Part shown: piece by piece, positions 53,186 to 61,317 of the stretch
Layout of the letters: the number at the start of each line of letters is the position of its first letter
Position numbering within the stretch: position 1 is the stretch's first letter
Assembly (NCBI GenBank): GCA_016707445.1
Contig: JADJHR010000001.1
Coordinates: 620,001-684,000, forward strand
Source of the DNA: Rubrivivax sp.
GTDB lineage: Bacteria; Pseudomonadota; Gammaproteobacteria; Burkholderiales; Burkholderiaceae_C
DNA: 64,000 bases
Direction of reading: 5' to 3'
The notes under the pieces: generated by a model
The model's database searches: none
What the model saw: only the letters and a program-made list of their open reading frames with translations
What the model was told of the DNA's origin: nothing
Made by a program: the position numbers and the translations under genes

Positions 53186-54178
53186 TCAGTTCACCTTGAT
53201 CTTGCGGCTCTTGATCACTTCGGCCCAGACCTTGGATTCGGCGTCGATCGCACTGCCCAGTGCCTGCGGCGAGTTGCCCACGCCCTGCATGCCGAGCGCC
53301 TGCAGGCGTTCGGCCACGTCCTTCTTCGCCAGCACGGTGGCAGTGTCCCTGGCCACGCGGTCGATCACCGCCTGTGGCGTGCCGGCGGGTGCCAGCAGGC
53401 CGAACCAGCCGGTGTTCTCGAACCCCGGGTAGCCGCTTTCAGCCACCGTGGGCACATCGGGCAGCATCTTGCTGCGCTCGGCGCTGGTGACGGCCAGGCC
53501 GCGCAGCTTGCCGCCGGCGATCAGCGGCGTGGCGGCTGCGATGTTGCCCACCACCACCTGCACCTGCCCGGCCATCAGGTCGGTCAGCGCCGCCGACTCG
53601 CCCTTGTAAGGGATGTGCGTCAGATCGACGCCGGTGGTGAAGGCCACGCGCTCGGCGGCCATGTGCACCTGGCTGCCGGGGCCGGCCGAGCCGAAGTTGA
53701 CCTTGCCCGGGTCGGCCTTGGCCTTGGCGATCAGGCCCTTGAAGTCGCGGAACTCGCTGTTCGCCGGCACCGACACCACCATCGGTCCGGTGGCCACGTT
53801 GGTGATCGGCGTGAAATCCTTCTTGGGGTCGAAGGGCAGGCTGGAGTACAGGTGCGGGTTGACCGTGAAGATGCTGCCCGAGGCCATCAGCAGCATGTAG
53901 CCGTCGGCGGGCGCCTTGGCCACCACGACGGTGCCGATGTTGCCGCCAGCGCCACTGCGGTTCTCGATGATCACGGTCTGGCCCCACATCTCGCTGAGCT
54001 TCTGGCCGAGCATGCGCGCCACCACGTCGGTGCTGCCACCGGCGACGAAGGGCACGATCATCGTCACCGATCGGGTCGGCCAGGTCTGCGCCGCGGCCGG
54101 CACGGCCAGCAGCGCCAGCGGGGCGGCAGCGGCCAGCAGGCACAGGGCACGTCGTTGAAGGGTCTTGGCAAAGGTCAT
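53186..54178 (-). CDS. TctC (Bug) family solute-binding protein
   Basis: A 330-residue periplasmic receptor of the tripartite tricarboxylate transporter family. The signal peptide ends near VPAAAQTWPTRSVTMIVPFVAGGSTD. Family segments are MWGQTVIIENRSGAGGNIG, ADGYMLLMASGSIFTVNPHLY, FGSAGPGSQVHMAAE, HIPYKGESAALTDLMAGQV and DVPTVAESGYPGFENTGWFGLLAPAG. The ATG at 54178 is preferred over 54190, because GGAG lies 8 bases upstream of it. Its place amid SDH-like and fumarase-like genes indicates it delivers the operon's dicarboxylate-type substrate. No TctAB genes are present in the window. Confidence 0.92.
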   Translation of the reverse strand: MTFAKTLQRRALCLLAAAAPLALLAVPAAAQTWPTRSVTMIVPFVAGGSTDVVARMLGQKLSEMWGQTVIIENRSGAGGNIGTVVVAKAPADGYMLLMASGSIFTVNPHLYSSLPFDPKKDFTPITNVATGPMVVSVPANSEFRDFKGLIAKAKADPGKVNFGSAGPGSQVHMAAERVAFTTGVDLTHIPYKGESAALTDLMAGQVQVVVGNIAAATPLIAGGKLRGLAVTSAERSKMLPDVPTVAESGYPGFENTGWFGLLAPAGTPQAVIDRVARDTATVLAKKDVAERLQALGMQGVGNSPQALGSAIDAESKVWAEVIKSRKIKVN

Positions 54179-54226
54179 CGATGTCTCCATGGGTCGGTTT
54201 CTAGAGCAATGGGTCGAGGGCTGTCG

Positions 54227-54580
54227 TCAGCCCAGCAGCGCCAGGGCAAAGGCCAGGCTGGTCGCCAGGCCGAATCCGGCCCCGGCTGCGATCCAATTCT
54301 TGCGCAAGCCGTTCCAGGGCCCGAACTCGATCAGCAGCAGCCGCAGGCCACCAGCCAGGTGCAGCGCCAGCAGCAGCACCAGCGTCCACTCGGCGAACTT
54401 GACCAGCGGATGGTCGGCAAAGCGCAAGAAGGTCTCCAGCCCCGGTTCGCCCTGCAGCGCGCGCCCCAGTGCCCAGAAGTGCAGCGGCAGGAACAGGCCC
54501 AGCGCCAGCCCGGACAGGCGGTGCACCAGGTAGGCCCACCAAGCCGGGTGGTTGTGTGCGCGGATGTCGTTGCGGCGCAT
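54227..54580 (-). CDS. SdhC-like membrane anchor (cytochrome b) subunit
   Basis: A 117-residue protein with three predicted membrane helices. It carries AYLVHRLSGLALGLFLPLHFWAL, with the His-Arg-x-Ser-Gly quinone-site motif of SdhC, and LLALHLAGGLRLLLIEFG, matching the H-x3-G-x-R segment, where the heme-ligand His is usual. It anchors the accessory SdhAB-like subunits and passes electrons to or from quinone. It overlaps the preceding anchor gene by one base (TGATG). Confidence 0.8.
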   Translation of the reverse strand: MRRNDIRAHNHPAWWAYLVHRLSGLALGLFLPLHFWALGRALQGEPGLETFLRFADHPLVKFAEWTLVLLLALHLAGGLRLLLIEFGPWNGLRKNWIAAGAGFGLATSLAFALALLG

Positions 54581-54951
54581 CACAACCCCGCCGTGAACAC
54601 GGCCACGACCGCGCGCAGGCCGCTCACCAGCAGCAGCACGCCGAAGGCCCGGGCCAGCCACAGTGCGGCGGTTTCACCCATGCCCAGCCATTCGCGGGCA
54701 ATGCTGGCCAGACCCAGCGGAACGTGTACCGAGCAGGCCAGCACGAAGGTGCCGTAGAACAGCGCAAATCCCCAGTGGCCCTGGGTGCGGCCCAAGATCT
54801 CGGCGCCGGTCAGGCCGCCGCGCACGGCGTAGATCATCACCGCCAGATGGCCCAGCACACACAGCGCCAGCACCATCGCGCTGATGCGCTGCCAGTACCA
54901 GCGCCGGGCCTGGGCGACGCCCAGGGCGTGGCTCGCGCTGGCGCCATTCAC
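54580..54951 (-). CDS. SdhD-like membrane anchor subunit
   Basis: A 123-residue membrane protein with three hydrophobic helices. WYWQRISAMVLALCVLGHLAVMIYAV resembles the first helix of SdhD-type anchors, and FVLACSVHVPLGLASIAREWLG contains a possible heme-ligand His. Start is a GTG at 54951 overlapping the SdhB-like stop (GTGA); it pairs with the SdhC-like gene that follows. Which of the two anchors corresponds to C or D is inferred from motifs. Confidence 0.75.
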   Translation of the reverse strand: MNGASASHALGVAQARRWYWQRISAMVLALCVLGHLAVMIYAVRGGLTGAEILGRTQGHWGFALFYGTFVLACSVHVPLGLASIAREWLGMGETAALWLARAFGVLLLVSGLRAVVAVFTAGL

Positions 54952-55667
54952 AGCTTGCCCCGGATGGCAGCGCGCGCCACCGTGCGCTTGAGGCCGGCGA
55001 TGGACTGCGTGGGCGAAATCTGCTTGGGGCAACGCTCGGTGCACGAGCCCTGCGTGTGGCAGGCGTGGCAGCCGGCGTCGCCGGCCACCGCGCGCAGGCG
55101 CTCGGTCTGTCGCGTGTCGCGTTCGTCGTTGACCAGGGTCCAGGCGCGGTTCAGCGCCGCCGGGCCCAGGTAGTCGGGGCGCTGCGCGACGACGTCGCAC
55201 GAGGCATAGCAGACCGCGCAGCCGATGCATTCAATGCCGGCATCGGCGGCCTGGCGTTCTGCCGACGCCGGCTGCACGCGGGCGAACTCGTCATGCCGCG
55301 TGCGGCTGCCGCTGAACTGGCCCTGGGCACGCGCCCACTTGTCGAAGAAGCCGCTCATGTCGGTGGCCAGGTCCTTGATCACCGGCAGGTGCGCCAGCGG
55401 CGCCACCTCCAGCCGGCCGTCGCTGCCGACGACCTTGGACACATGGGTGCGGCAGGTCCAGCGTGCCTGGCCGTTGACCGTCATCGCGCACGAGCCGCAC
55501 ATGCCGACTCGGCACGCAAAGCGGTAGCTCAGCGTGGGGTCGAGCTGGCGCTGCACATGGGTCACCACGTCCAGCACGGTCTGGCTGTCGCGGCGCGGCA
55601 CTTCGTAGTGCACGAAGCGGCCGTCGTCACGACCTCGCCAGATGCTCACGTCCAGGGTGGTCGACAT
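54948..55667 (-). CDS. SdhB/FrdB-like iron-sulfur subunit
   Basis: A 239-residue iron-sulfur protein. The [2Fe-2S] ligands are in CRVGMCGSCAMTVNGQARWTC. The [4Fe-4S] ligands are CIGCAVCYASC (C-x2-C-x2-C-x3-C), and the remaining cysteines in GCHACHTQGSCTERCPK would complete the [3Fe-4S] and [4Fe-4S] centres. It links the flavoprotein to the membrane anchors. The ATG at 55667 lies 8 bp after the TPP enzyme stop. It is only distantly like the housekeeping SdhB at 63147, so it is not a recent duplicate. Confidence 0.9.
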   Translation of the reverse strand: MSTTLDVSIWRGRDDGRFVHYEVPRRDSQTVLDVVTHVQRQLDPTLSYRFACRVGMCGSCAMTVNGQARWTCRTHVSKVVGSDGRLEVAPLAHLPVIKDLATDMSGFFDKWARAQGQFSGSRTRHDEFARVQPASAERQAADAGIECIGCAVCYASCDVVAQRPDYLGPAALNRAWTLVNDERDTRQTERLRAVAGDAGCHACHTQGSCTERCPKQISPTQSIAGLKRTVARAAIRGKL

Positions 55668-55675
55668 CGTGCAGC

Positions 55676-57331
55676 TCAGGGGGCCGGTCGGCGCAGCAGC
55701 GGCGCCGGCAGGCCTTCGATCATCACGTTGACACAGGCCGGCAGGCCGCTGGCCTGAGCGCGTTGCAGCGCCGCCGGCAGGGCCTGGGCGTCGACCACCC
55801 ATTCACCATGCCCGCCCAGTGCCGCGGTGGCCAGGTCGTAACGCGTGGGCTCGAGTTCGCAGCCGATCAGGCGCTCGGGGCCGTAGTCCTTGAGCTGGAT
55901 CTGGTGCTCGGCATTCCAGCGCGCGTCGTTGCCGACCAACACCACGACTGGTAGCCGGTAGCGCACAGCGGTATCGAATTCGCTCAGATGAAAACCGATG
56001 CTGCCGTCGCCCGACACCGCCACCACCGGTACTTCAGGCGGCAGCGCGCAGCGTGCGGCGAGGGCAAATGGCAGGGCCGATCCGATCGAGCCAGCGACGC
56101 CGTTGAGCACGCGCTGTGGTGCCCGCAGGCAGGCCTGTGCCCATTGGCCGATCTCGCCGCCGTCGCTGACGAAGACCGCATCGGGGTGGCTGTCGAGCAG
56201 GGCCTGCAGGGGCTTCAGCGCCTGCACCGGGTGCAGCCGGGCTGGCTGGGTGGAACTGGCCGTCGACCACTGCGGCGGACGCCAGTCGACCGCGCTGCGC
56301 ACGGCGGACAACCAGCCGGAGTCGGCAACCGGTGTCGACGCCGCGTGCTGCAGCGCCATCAGCGCCGACGGCAGATCGGCCTGCTCGGTGATCTCGAGCC
56401 GCGGGCCCAGCGCACGCCGGCTGCGTTCGATCTCTGGCTCGTCGGCGTCGACCTGGGCCCAGCGTGCGTCGGCAGCAAAGGTCGGCGCCTGGCCGAACTT
56501 GAGGGTGAAGTCCAGCCGCTTGCCCAGCAGCAGCACGGCGTCGGCCTGCACCAGCATCTCGGCCAGTGCGCCCAGGGCCGGGTCGGCCACACCGCGCGGG
56601 CTTTCCATGCCGATCACCGGCACGCCGCAGGCGGCCTGCAGCGCTGCGGTGCGGGTGCGGCCGCTGCGTGTGCAGGCGCTCGGGCCGGCCAGAATCAGCG
56701 GGCGCTGCGCCCGCTGCAGCCAGGCCATCAGCTTCTGCGCCTGCGCGAAACCCAGTGACTGATGGTGGGTGGCAAAGGCTTCGAGCGCCGGCACGGTGGC
56801 GGCGTCGGCCCGGCCTTCGAGCGCATCGCTGGGCAGGCTCAAGTGCACCGGGCCGGGCCGGCCGCTGCGTGCGATCTGCATGGCACGCGCCAGGTCGGGT
56901 GCCACGGCATCGGGGCCGGCGCAGGTCCAGGACGCCTTGCACACCGGCGCCGCGAGATCGGCCTGGCGCATTTCCTGGAAGGCGCCCATGCCGAGCTGGC
57001 TGTTCGGCGCGTGACCCGACAGCAGCACCACCGGGGCCTCGGCCATCTGCGCCGTGTACAGCGCCGACACGGCGTTGGCGTGGCCGGGGCCGCCGGTGAC
57101 CAGTGCCACGCCGACCTCGCCGGTCAGCCGCGACCAGGCATCGGCCATGTGCACGGTGGCCGCTTCGTGGCGGGTGTGGATCAGCCGGATGCCGCTGCCG
57201 ATCAGCGCGTCGAAGACCGGCATGATGTGGTTGCCCGACAGCGTGAACAGGCAGCGCACGCCGGCGCGCTGCAGCGACTGCACCAGACGATCGGCGCCGC
57301 GCGTGCCGGCTGGAGGGTTGGCAGGAATCAT
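55676..57331 (-). CDS. Thiamine-pyrophosphate-dependent enzyme (acetolactate synthase-like)
   Basis: A 551-residue TPP enzyme of the acetolactate synthase/benzoylformate decarboxylase group. The N-terminal domain has the activating Glu in HTRHEAATVHMADAWSRLTG and GGPGHANAVSALYTA. The central domain is present (RPLILAGPSA). The cofactor motif is GDGSIGFHLSEFDTAVRYRLPVVVLVGND, the GDG-x-N pattern. Such enzymes decarboxylate 2-oxo acids or join them to aldehydes. As first gene of the nine-gene operon it may process a 2-oxo acid made after hydration and oxidation. The substrate is not predictable from motifs. Confidence 0.88.
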   Translation of the reverse strand: MIPANPPAGTRGADRLVQSLQRAGVRCLFTLSGNHIMPVFDALIGSGIRLIHTRHEAATVHMADAWSRLTGEVGVALVTGGPGHANAVSALYTAQMAEAPVVLLSGHAPNSQLGMGAFQEMRQADLAAPVCKASWTCAGPDAVAPDLARAMQIARSGRPGPVHLSLPSDALEGRADAATVPALEAFATHHQSLGFAQAQKLMAWLQRAQRPLILAGPSACTRSGRTRTAALQAACGVPVIGMESPRGVADPALGALAEMLVQADAVLLLGKRLDFTLKFGQAPTFAADARWAQVDADEPEIERSRRALGPRLEITEQADLPSALMALQHAASTPVADSGWLSAVRSAVDWRPPQWSTASSTQPARLHPVQALKPLQALLDSHPDAVFVSDGGEIGQWAQACLRAPQRVLNGVAGSIGSALPFALAARCALPPEVPVVAVSGDGSIGFHLSEFDTAVRYRLPVVVLVGNDARWNAEHQIQLKDYGPERLIGCELEPTRYDLATAALGGHGEWVVDAQALPAALQRAQASGLPACVNVMIEGLPAPLLRRPAP

Positions 57332-57476
57332 GAGGGAGTGGGTGTCCGGAATCGAGCGCGCGGCCGGCAGGTCGCCGGGGCTTCAGCGGCAGACGATAGA
57401 CTGGACCGAGGGCAAGGAAAAGCGAATCTTTCTGACGCTGAGACCAAGCCGATCTTTCGAATGAAGGGCGATCCGA
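57332..57476. promoter_or_regulatory. Divergent control region of the accessory dicarboxylate operon
   Basis: The 145 bp between the divergent LysR regulator and TPP-enzyme genes should contain the operator. Two direct ATCTTTC repeats at 57426-57432 and 57452-57458, 26 bp apart, lie near the regulator start and may be LysR half-sites. No confident -10/-35 pair was identified. Confidence 0.4.
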
Positions 57477-58385
57477 ATGCCATCGATCCGAGTCCTGCAG
57501 ACCTTTCTCAGCGCGGCGCGACTGGGCAGTTTTGCCGCCGCTGGCCAGGACGTGGGCCTGACCGCGGCCGCCGTCGGCCTGCAGGTGCGCGCACTCGAGG
57601 CCGAACTCGGGCTCAGCCTGTTCGACCGCAGCGGCCGCGCGGTGGTGCTCAACACCGACGGCCGGCGGCTGGTCGAGCCTATGAAGGAGATCGTCGACCG
57701 CTACCAGGCGCTGAACAGCCGCCCGGCCGGTGGCGAGCTTGGTGGCACGGTGGTGATGGGCGCGCTGGTGTCGGCGCTGATGGGCGCCTTCGCGGATGCG
57801 CTGTGGACGCTCAAGCGCCAGCACCCGGCGCTGGACGTGCGCCTGTTCGCCGGCCAGTCGGCGGACTTTGCGGCCCGCGTCGAGCGCGGCGAACTCGATG
57901 CCGCGGTGGTCACGCAGCCGCCGGTGCGGCTGTCGATGTCACTCGCATGGACCCCGCTGTACAGTGAACCGATGGTGCTGATCGTGCCGCGGCGGCCGCA
58001 CTTCACGCTGCCGGCGGCGCCGCTGCAGATGCTGACCAGCTGCCCGTTCATGCGCTTCGACCGCAGCACCTGGACCGGCCATCTGGTGGGCGAAGTGCTG
58101 ACGCAATGCCGGGCCCAGGTCAACGAAGGCATGGAGCTGAACTCGGTCGAGGCCATCGTGGCGCTGGTGCGCCAGGGCTTTGGCGTGTCGGTGGTGCCGC
58201 AGCTGGCCAACCTGCAGTGGGCCAGCGACAAGGCGCTGCGCGTCGTGCCGCTGCCGCGGGTGAAGGTGCAGCGCCACGTCGGCCTGCTCGAGCGCCGCCA
58301 GCACAGCCGCGAGCGCTTCACCGCGGCAATCAAGGCCTATTTCGGCGCCAGCCAGGCCGCAGCGCGATCGCTGCACCGGGGCTGA
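57477..58385 (+). CDS. LysR-type regulator of the accessory dicarboxylate operon
   Basis: A 302-residue LysR-family protein. The helix-turn-helix is seen in MPSIRVLQTFLSAARLGSFAAAGQDVGLTAAAVGLQVRALEAELGLSLFDR (split here for length). The effector domain contains GTVVMGALVSALMGAFADALWTLK, ELDAAVVTQPP and NSVEAIVALVRQGFGVSVVPQLA. Divergent orientation from the nine-gene operon with 145 bp between them is the classical LysR arrangement. It probably activates the operon in the presence of its substrate or an intermediate. The ATG at 57477 is used. Confidence 0.9.
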   Translation: MPSIRVLQTFLSAARLGSFAAAGQDVGLTAAAVGLQVRALEAELGLSLFDRSGRAVVLNTDGRRLVEPMKEIVDRYQALNSRPAGGELGGTVVMGALVSALMGAFADALWTLKRQHPALDVRLFAGQSADFAARVERGELDAAVVTQPPVRLSMSLAWTPLYSEPMVLIVPRRPHFTLPAAPLQMLTSCPFMRFDRSTWTGHLVGEVLTQCRAQVNEGMELNSVEAIVALVRQGFGVSVVPQLANLQWASDKALRVVPLPRVKVQRHVGLLERRQHSRERFTAAIKAYFGASQAAARSLHRG

Positions 58386-58392
58386 AGACGAG

Positions 58393-58422
58393 CGGGCCGG
58401 GAACCCTGCGGTGCCCGGCCCG
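58393..58422. terminator. Bidirectional hairpin between lysR and mdh
   Basis: CGGGCCGGG (58393-58401) and CCCGGCCCG (58414-58422) form a 9-bp stem with a 12-base loop between two convergent genes. No T-run follows on either strand. Likely a shared transcription-end structure. Confidence 0.6.
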
Positions 58423-58461
58423 TCGCTGGCCTTGCGCTCGCCACAGCTTGTGGCTGCCGAC

Positions 58462-59448
58462 TTACAGCAGGTGCTTGACGCCGTCCTGCTCGCCGATCAG
58501 TTCGGCCAGCGTCTTGTCGATGCAGCCCTGGCTGAAGGGATCGATCGGCAGGCCGGCAACGATGCTGTACTTACCGCCCTCGCAGGTCACCGGGTAGCCG
58601 AAGATCACGTCCTTGGGAATGCCGTATTCGCCGTTGCTGGGCACCCCCATGGTCACCCAGTCGCCGTTCGTGCCCAGCGCCCAGTCGTGCATGTGGTCGA
58701 TGGCGGCGTTGGCGGCGGATGCCGCGGACGACAGGCCGCGTGCCTCGATGATGGCGGCGCCGCGCTTGCCCACCGTGGGCAGGAACACGTCCTTGTTCCA
58801 GACCTGGTCGTTGATCATGTCCTTCACGCTCGCGCCGTCGATGGTGGCGAAGCGGTAGTCGGCGTACATGGTGGGCGAGTGGTTGCCCCATACGGCCAGC
58901 TTCTTGATGCTGGCCACCGGCTTGCCGGTCTTGGCGGCGATCTGGCTCAGCGCGCGGTTGTGGTCCAGGCGCAGCATCGCGGTGAAGTTCTCGCGCGGCA
59001 GGTCGGGCGCGCTCTTCATCGCGATGTAGGCGTTGGTGTTGGCCGGGTTGCCGACCACCAGCACCTTGACGTTGCGGCTGGCCTGCAGGTCCAGCGCCTG
59101 CCCCTGGCCGATGAAGATCTTGCCGTTGATCGACAGCAGTTCGGCGCGCTCCATGCCCGCCTTGCGCGGCATCGAGCCGACCAGCAGCGCGTAGTCGATG
59201 TCCTTGAAGGCGGTCATCGGGTCGCTGTGCGCCTGCATGCCCGCCAGCAGCGGGAAGGCGCAGTCTTCCAGCTCCATCATCACGCCCTTCAGTGCCTTCT
59301 GCGGGCCTTCGATCGGCACCTCGAGCAGTTGCAGGATGACGGGCTGATCCTTGCCCAGCATTTCTCCCGAGGCGATGCGGAACAGCAGGGCGTAGCCGAT
59401 CTGGCCGGCTGCGCCGGTCACGGCGACGCGGACGGGTTTCTTGCTCAT
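58462..59448 (-). CDS. mdh: Malate dehydrogenase
   Basis: A 328-residue NAD-dependent malate dehydrogenase of the TCA cycle, of the cytosolic/actinobacterial-like type common in Burkholderiales. The NAD motif is VTGAAGQIGYALLFRIASG at residues 10-28. Substrate-binding Arg residues are in GSMPRKAGMERAEL and the proton-relay Asp/His in LRLDHNRALSQIA and VWGNHSPTMYAD. The C-terminal ends KTLAELIGEQDGVKHLL. It is divergent from the GntR gene and lies one gene away from the sdh operon. Confidence 0.97.
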   Translation of the reverse strand: MSKKPVRVAVTGAAGQIGYALLFRIASGEMLGKDQPVILQLLEVPIEGPQKALKGVMMELEDCAFPLLAGMQAHSDPMTAFKDIDYALLVGSMPRKAGMERAELLSINGKIFIGQGQALDLQASRNVKVLVVGNPANTNAYIAMKSAPDLPRENFTAMLRLDHNRALSQIAAKTGKPVASIKKLAVWGNHSPTMYADYRFATIDGASVKDMINDQVWNKDVFLPTVGKRGAAIIEARGLSSAASAANAAIDHMHDWALGTNGDWVTMGVPSNGEYGIPKDVIFGYPVTCEGGKYSIVAGLPIDPFSQGCIDKTLAELIGEQDGVKHLL

Positions 59449-59529
59449 GGGAGGGCTCCTGGGGTGGGGGTGGCAAGGGGTGGAAAGATGGCCGGCATTC
59501 TAGTGCGCGCACCCTGACGCGACCCTGAA

Positions 59530-59543
59530 GTCTTCTATAAGAC
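59530..59543. promoter_or_regulatory. Inverted repeat GTCTT-CTAT-AAGAC between mdh and gntR
   Basis: A perfect 5-bp inverted repeat with a 4-base centre lies 10 bases before the GntR ATG. Such a palindrome, directly at the start of a GntR-family gene, suggests an autoregulatory operator, perhaps also covering mdh 82 bases away. The binding protein is inferred. Confidence 0.55.
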
Positions 59544-59552
59544 AATCGTGTG

Positions 59553-60341
59553 ATGGCCAGCAGCTTCGCCCGCACCGAAATCGACAAGCCGGGCCCGGCT
59601 GAAGGCGGCACTGCGCCGTCGTTCAGCCCGCTGTACCAGCAGATCAAGGGGCTGTTGCTGGGCAGCCTGCAGGCGGCCGAATGGAAGCCCGGCGAAATGA
59701 TCCCCAGCGAGATCGAGCTGGCCGGGCGCTTCAAGGTCAGCCAGGGCACGGTGCGCAAGGCCATCGACGAGCTGGCACAGGAGAACCACCTCGTGCGCCG
59801 GCAAGGCAAGGGCACCTTCGTCGCCACGCACGCCGAACAGCGCACGCAGTACCGCTTCTTGCGCCTGATGCCCGACGACGGTGGCGACGGCCGCCTGCAG
59901 CGCCGCCTGCTCGAATGCCGCCGCATGCGCGCGCCGGCCGAGATCGCACGCGCGCTCGACCTGAAAGCCGGCGAGGCGGCGGTGCAGGTGCGGCGCTTGC
60001 TGCTGTCCGCGGGTGCGGAGCCTGTGCAGCCGGTGGTGCTGGACGAGATCTGGCTGGCGGGCCCGCTGTTCAAGGGCTTGACGGCCGACAAGCTGGCCGG
60101 CTGGCGCGGGCCGATGTACGGGCTGTTCGAAACCGAATTCGGCGTGCGCATGATTCGCGCCGAAGAGAAGATCCGCGCCGTCACGGCCAGCGCTGATGAG
60201 GCGGCGCTGCTTGCCGTGGCGCCGGGCTCGGCCTTGCTGCTGGTCGAGCGTCTGTCGTTCACCTACGGCGACCAGCCGGTCGAGCTGCGCCGCGGCCTGT
60301 ACCACACCGGTCGCTTCCACTACCGCAATGCGCTCAACTGA
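59553..60341 (+). CDS. GntR family regulator with UTRA domain, next to the sdh operon
   Basis: A 262-residue regulator. The winged helix is SPLYQQIKGLLLGSLQAAEWKPGEMIPSEIELAGRFKVSQGTVRKAIDELAQENHLVRRQGKGTFV (shown in overlapping parts: SPLYQQIKGLLLGSL, SQGTVRKAIDELA). The C-terminal UTRA ligand-binding domain follows, ending RRGLYHTGRFHYRNALN. HutC-type GntR proteins respond to small organic acids or amino-acid derivatives. Its place between mdh and sdhCDAB suggests control of TCA-cycle genes. ATG at 59553; a GTG at 59550 is the alternative. Confidence 0.88.
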   Translation: MASSFARTEIDKPGPAEGGTAPSFSPLYQQIKGLLLGSLQAAEWKPGEMIPSEIELAGRFKVSQGTVRKAIDELAQENHLVRRQGKGTFVATHAEQRTQYRFLRLMPDDGGDGRLQRRLLECRRMRAPAEIARALDLKAGEAAVQVRRLLLSAGAEPVQPVVLDEIWLAGPLFKGLTADKLAGWRGPMYGLFETEFGVRMIRAEEKIRAVTASADEAALLAVAPGSALLLVERLSFTYGDQPVELRRGLYHTGRFHYRNALN

Positions 60342-60508
60342 TGCCGGTCGGCCGTCGCGGCGGCGGTCGCAGGGTCATCGGCCGACCAGTTCCACGTAAG
60401 CCTGTTGCATTGCAATAGAATTTCATTGGTTCCCTGCGTCGGCGACCATGCCGCACCCACCGCAGACCCCGAGCGGTCGCGACCCCAACGAACGACGACA
60501 GCGAAGCG
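60342..60508 (+). promoter_or_regulatory. Leader and probable promoter of the sdh operon
   Basis: An A/T-rich patch around 60405-60430 contains TAGAAT at 60416-60421, a possible -10 element, overlapping the palindrome ATTGCAAT. The -35 region (CACGTA, 17 bp upstream) is poor, which would suit an activated promoter. About 90 bases of untranslated leader would precede sdhC. This is inference from composition. Confidence 0.35.
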
Positions 60509-60940
60509 ATGACAAGTATGGCCACCCCTCCACGCCCGGTCTTCCGCAACATCCACATCACCGACATCGCCAGCTACCGGCTGCCGCTGGCCGGCCTCGT
60601 GTCGATCCTGCACCGCATCAGCGGCGCGCTGATGTTCCTGCTGATGCCTTTCATCATCTGGCTGTTCGACACCAGCCTGAGCAGTGAGGTCTCGTACGAG
60701 CGATTCAGTGCCGCCTTCGTCTCGGGCATCGGCGTGGTGCCGGGCCTGATCGTCAAACTGGTCACGCTGGGTCTGATCTGGGCCTATCTGCACCACTTCA
60801 TCGCCGGCGTGCGCCACCTGTGGATGGACGCCACGCACAGCGTGAGCAAGGTGCAGGGTCGCACGTCTGCGCTGTTCACGCTGGTGCTGAGCCTGCTGCT
60901 CACGCTGGCGCTGGGTGCCAAGCTGTTCGGCCTGTACTGA
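60509..60940 (+). CDS. sdhC: Succinate dehydrogenase cytochrome b556 subunit
   Basis: A 143-residue membrane anchor with three helices. VSILHRISGALMFLLMPFIIW carries the His-Arg-x-Ser-Gly quinone-site motif, and YLHHFIAGVRHLWMD includes the heme b ligand His and the H-x3-G-x-RHL signature. With SdhD it anchors SdhAB and reduces ubiquinone. The ATG at 60509 is used; a second in-frame ATG at 60518 (MATPPRPVF) is equally plausible. SdhD follows after 10 bp. Confidence 0.93.
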   Translation: MTSMATPPRPVFRNIHITDIASYRLPLAGLVSILHRISGALMFLLMPFIIWLFDTSLSSEVSYERFSAAFVSGIGVVPGLIVKLVTLGLIWAYLHHFIAGVRHLWMDATHSVSKVQGRTSALFTLVLSLLLTLALGAKLFGLY

Positions 60941-60950
60941 GGACAACACC

Positions 60951-61313
60951 ATGTCGGTCAACTACGGTTCCAAGCGCATCGTCGTCGGTGCGCACTACGG
61001 CATGCGCGACTGGCTCAGTCAGCGCATCACCGCCACGCTGATGGCGCTGTTCACGCTGGTCGTGCTGGTGCAGGTGCTGATGCCCGGCGAGATGGGCTAC
61101 GACAAATGGGCCGGCATCTTCTCGGCCCAGTGGATGAAGCTGCTGACCTTCGTCGTCATCGTCTCGCTGCTGTGGCATGCCTGGGTCGGCATGCGCGACA
61201 TCTGGATGGATTACATCAAGCCCATGGGCCTGCGCCTTGCACTGCAGGTGGCCACGCTGGTGTGGCTGGTGGGTTGCGCCGGCTGGGCGCTGCAAGTGCT
61301 CTGGAGACTTTGA
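60951..61313 (+). CDS. sdhD: Succinate dehydrogenase membrane anchor subunit
   Basis: A 120-residue membrane protein with three helices. RIVVGAHYGMRDWLSQRITATLMALFTL holds the SdhD-type N-terminus, and LWHAWVGMRDIWMDYIKP the conserved heme/quinone-site His-x3-G-x3-D-Y pattern. The start ATG at 60951 follows GAGGACAACACC. SdhA begins 4 bp after its stop. Confidence 0.93.
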   Translation: MSVNYGSKRIVVGAHYGMRDWLSQRITATLMALFTLVVLVQVLMPGEMGYDKWAGIFSAQWMKLLTFVVIVSLLWHAWVGMRDIWMDYIKPMGLRLALQVATLVWLVGCAGWALQVLWRL

Positions 61314-61317
61314 ACCC

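Noticed and set aside
50858..54757. A plus-strand open frame of about 1300 codons antisense to the fumarase/TctC/SDH-like genes
   Set aside because: It is a high-GC shadow frame. Its translation is low in complexity and has no domain, while the minus strand encodes well-conserved enzymes.
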